From contig JALSJY010000233.1 of NCBI GenBank assembly GCA_026989045.1, positions 1 to 8,906 on the forward strand: a DNA stretch of 8,906 nucleotides. The letters run 5' to 3'. The DNA is from Hyphomicrobiales bacterium (lineage in GTDB: Bacteria; Pseudomonadota; Alphaproteobacteria; Rhizobiales; Devosiaceae). Of this stretch, positions 8,089 to 8,906 are shown piece after piece. Positions within the stretch are counted from its first letter, which is position 1. Each line of letters opens with the position of its first letter. The translations under genes and the position numbers were made by a program. Below the pieces are notes generated by a model. The model was not told the DNA's origin, ran no database searches, and was given only the letters and a program-made list of their open reading frames with translations.

Positions 8089-8227
8089 GTTTTTTAATAG
8101 GCTAAAGGGGGAAGCAAAAATTGACAAGGGCGGGTTTAGATTTATTCAACTAAAAGAAAAATGCATTTCAGTTACGATTTTTCTTTTCAAGTGATAAAAC
8201 AATGCCTATATAGACTTCTGTTCAACA

Positions 8228-8260
8228 TTGATTTGATGAAATAATAGGGTAAAATAATAC
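8228..8260 (+). promoter_or_regulatory. Candidate sigma-70-type promoter upstream of tRNA-fMet
   Basis: Two overlapping choices fit: TTGATT (8228-8233) with TAAAAT (8250-8255), or TTGATG (8233-8238) with TAATAC (8255-8260), each with a 16-base spacer. Either would start transcription near 8262-8267, at the border where AT-rich DNA changes to the GC-rich hairpin block. A small inverted repeat GGGTA-aaataa-TACCC (8247-8262) covers the -10 region. Confidence 0.4.
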
Positions 8261-8263
8261 CCA

Positions 8264-8350
8264 CCTGCCCGCAGGACGCAAGTCCGAGGACGTGCCAAGA
8301 ATAAAAAACCGGGCTAACTCGGTGGTTGTTAGGAAAGCTAGCCTAACAAT
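8264..8350 (+). ncRNA. Candidate structured small RNA or tRNA leader (unassigned)
   Basis: About 87 bases, much more GC-rich than their surroundings and without a convincing reading frame. Local hairpins seen: CCTG-cccg-CAGG (8264-8275); the overlapping alternative GGAC-GCAA-GTCC (8274-8285) with a GNRA-type loop; ACCGGG-ctaa-CTCGGT (8308-8323, one G-U pair); and a perfect 8-bp stem at 8326-8349. The loop bases GCCCG (8267-8271) are complementary to CGGGC (8310-8314), so a long-range pairing or an alternative fold is possible. A promoter-like pair lies just upstream. I do not recognise it as 5S, SRP, tmRNA, RNase P or 6S RNA. It could be an independent small RNA, the 5' leader of a tRNA-fMet precursor, or a remnant. 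Confidence 0.3.
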
Positions 8351-8352
8351 TT
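8326..8352 (+). terminator. Inverted repeat, terminator-like, ending the candidate small RNA
   Basis: TTGTTAGG (8326-8333) and CCTAACAA (8342-8349) are perfect complements around an 8-base loop, followed by TTT. The stem is AT-rich and the T-run short, so termination would be partial at best. It could instead be a processing hairpin in front of the tRNA. Confidence 0.35.
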
Positions 8353-8353
8353 A

Positions 8354-8359
8354 TATAAT
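8354..8359 (+). promoter_or_regulatory. Perfect -10 hexamer TATAAT just before tRNA-fMet
   Basis: TATAAT ends 7 bases before the first tRNA nucleotide (8367), exactly where a -10 box would place the start site at the mature 5' end. The expected -35 position (about 8331-8336, AGGAAA) is poor, and the surroundings are AT-rich, so chance is possible. Confidence 0.35.
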
Positions 8360-8366
8360 TAATTAT

Positions 8367-8443
<77 letters not shown>

Positions 8444-8518
8444 AGTTTTCATTAAATCATTGAAATATAGTAGGTTTTGATATGGGCTGAATTTATTTGA
8501 TTTTATCTAGGTAGTAAC

Positions 8519-8540
8519 AAAATTGCTTGTTTTTAAGCAA
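8519..8540 (-). terminator. Intrinsic terminator for the minus-strand small gene
   Basis: On the minus strand TTGCTT-aaaaac-AAGCAA forms a 6-bp stem (8523-8540) followed by TTTTG. On the plus strand the stem is followed by A, so it works in one direction only. It lies about 130 bp past the stop of the 61-residue gene, the only visible candidate upstream. Confidence 0.5.
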
Positions 8541-8673
8541 AAATCCCTGCGACAATCACTATAGCTGTTAAAATTACTGACCTTGGTTAACCTTTGACTA
8601 CTATCATCTCAGCTGGGCTTAATAGGTTCGGAGTAAAGCGTAGAAGTGGCTAGAGTAATATAAATTTCAAAGG

Positions 8674-8859
8674 CTATTTCTTCTTCTTCTTCAATTTTGC
8701 CTCAAGCTCGTTGTCTGCTTCTTGAAGCATTAAAAAGGCATCATTGCACTTTTCGTTGACAAAATCACGAGGGTGCTGGGGGTCATACTCACATGTGATT
8801 TTGATGAAGTGTTCTAGTTCCTTGATAATTTTTTTTAATTCAGGTCTGCGGTGTGGCAT
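8674..8859 (-). CDS. Small charged protein of unknown function, 61 residues
   Basis: I do not recognise this protein. It is very polar: a basic start (MPHRRPELKK), a probable amphipathic helix (about 7-22), a loop with CEYDPQHP (23-30), a second predicted helix (about 31-55), and a tail of five lysines (57-61). Two cysteines, C23 and C38, are present; no signal peptide or membrane segment. A two-helix hairpin is plausible. The penta-lysine tail comes from a (TTC)5 trinucleotide run on the plus strand (8678-8692), where slippage could change tail length. Support for it being real: AAGGGA lies 7 bases before the ATG, and a terminator-like hairpin lies downstream on its strand. It stands alone; anything upstream of it is outside the window. 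A nucleic-acid-binding role is suggested only by charge. Confidence 0.55.
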   Translation of the reverse strand: MPHRRPELKKIIKELEHFIKITCEYDPQHPRDFVNEKCNDAFLMLQEADNELEAKLKKKKK

Positions 8860-8906
8860 CGTTCTTTCCCTTCATTTTCAGGCTGTTGATATTTCCGCCT
8901 CTATAA

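Noticed and set aside
8074..8127. 54-base N-terminal extension of the aldo-keto reductase
   Set aside because: The extra 18 residues match nothing in the family, and a good ribosome-binding site lies between them and ATG 8073.
8121..8149. TTGACA on the plus strand as a -35 box
   Set aside because: No acceptable -10 hexamer at 16-18 bases (ATTCAA/TATTCA), and no plus-strand gene starts nearby.
7754..8194. Long plus-strand open frame opposite the reductase gene
   Set aside because: It is antisense to a well-supported gene, has no family features, and arises from the codon pattern of the real gene. The other long antisense frames (for example 3119-3685 and 4036-4386) are rejected for the same reason.
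8273..8292. Two AGGACG repeats as a mini-ykkC (guanidine-II) riboswitch
   Set aside because: That class needs ACGR loops closed by complementary stems; the flanks here are not complementary in that way, and no transporter gene follows.
8585..8592. GGTTAACC palindrome as an operator
   Set aside because: An isolated 8-base palindrome with no promoter or gene start nearby.
8444..8673. Possible integration site or element remnant at the 3' end of tRNA-fMet
   Set aside because: No repeat of the tRNA 3' end, no integrase and no phage-type gene are visible within the window.
8591..8673. CCTTTGA ... TCAAAGG inverted repeat
   Set aside because: Seven bases separated by 69, with no supporting structure between; expected by chance in AT-rich DNA.

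Overview
The window reads as ordinary chromosomal DNA from a low-GC bacterium. The likeliest source is an alphaproteobacterium related to the Rhizobiales. Signs for this are the two-domain iron-type permease, the wording of the solute-binding protein around its C-terminal tyrosine/aspartate-rich segment, and the A29:U41 pair in the initiator tRNA. This placement is an inference from remembered family patterns, not from a search. TGA is used as a normal stop, so the code is standard bacterial.

Layout, left to right. Positions 1-1572 (+) hold a two-domain permease of the Fe(III)/thiamine ABC type, almost certainly cut at its 5' end by the window edge. Positions 1639-6503 (+) hold a complete, tightly packed ABC importer operon of the dipeptide/oligopeptide/nickel class: exported solute-binding protein, DppB-like permease, DppC-like permease, and one fused protein carrying both ATPase domains. 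The last three genes overlap at their joints (ATGA overlap, then an 11-bp overlap), which implies translational coupling. The four proteins together form a full transporter: periplasmic receptor, heterodimeric membrane channel, and a two-headed ATPase.

The strand then switches. Positions 6524-6943 (-) encode a small YfiM-like lipoprotein, convergent with the transporter operon across only 20 bp. Positions 7036-8073 (-) encode a Tas-like NADP(H)-dependent aldo-keto reductase with all four catalytic residues.

Positions 8074-8366 (293 bp) carry no convincing protein gene. They contain a promoter-like pair, a GC-rich block with several short hairpins, and an 8-bp perfect inverted repeat, so a small RNA or leader could be transcribed there. 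Positions 8367-8443 (+) are an initiator tRNA-fMet with encoded CCA. Positions 8444-8673 carry no gene; the one clear element is a minus-strand terminator hairpin at about 8519-8540, which probably ends the small minus-strand gene at 8674-8859. That gene encodes a 61-residue charged protein of unknown function with a penta-lysine tail.

I see no CRISPR array, insertion sequence, phage gene or defence system. The items most worth a second look are the structured region in front of tRNA-fMet, the altered 29:41 pair of that tRNA, and the uncharacterised 61-residue protein.
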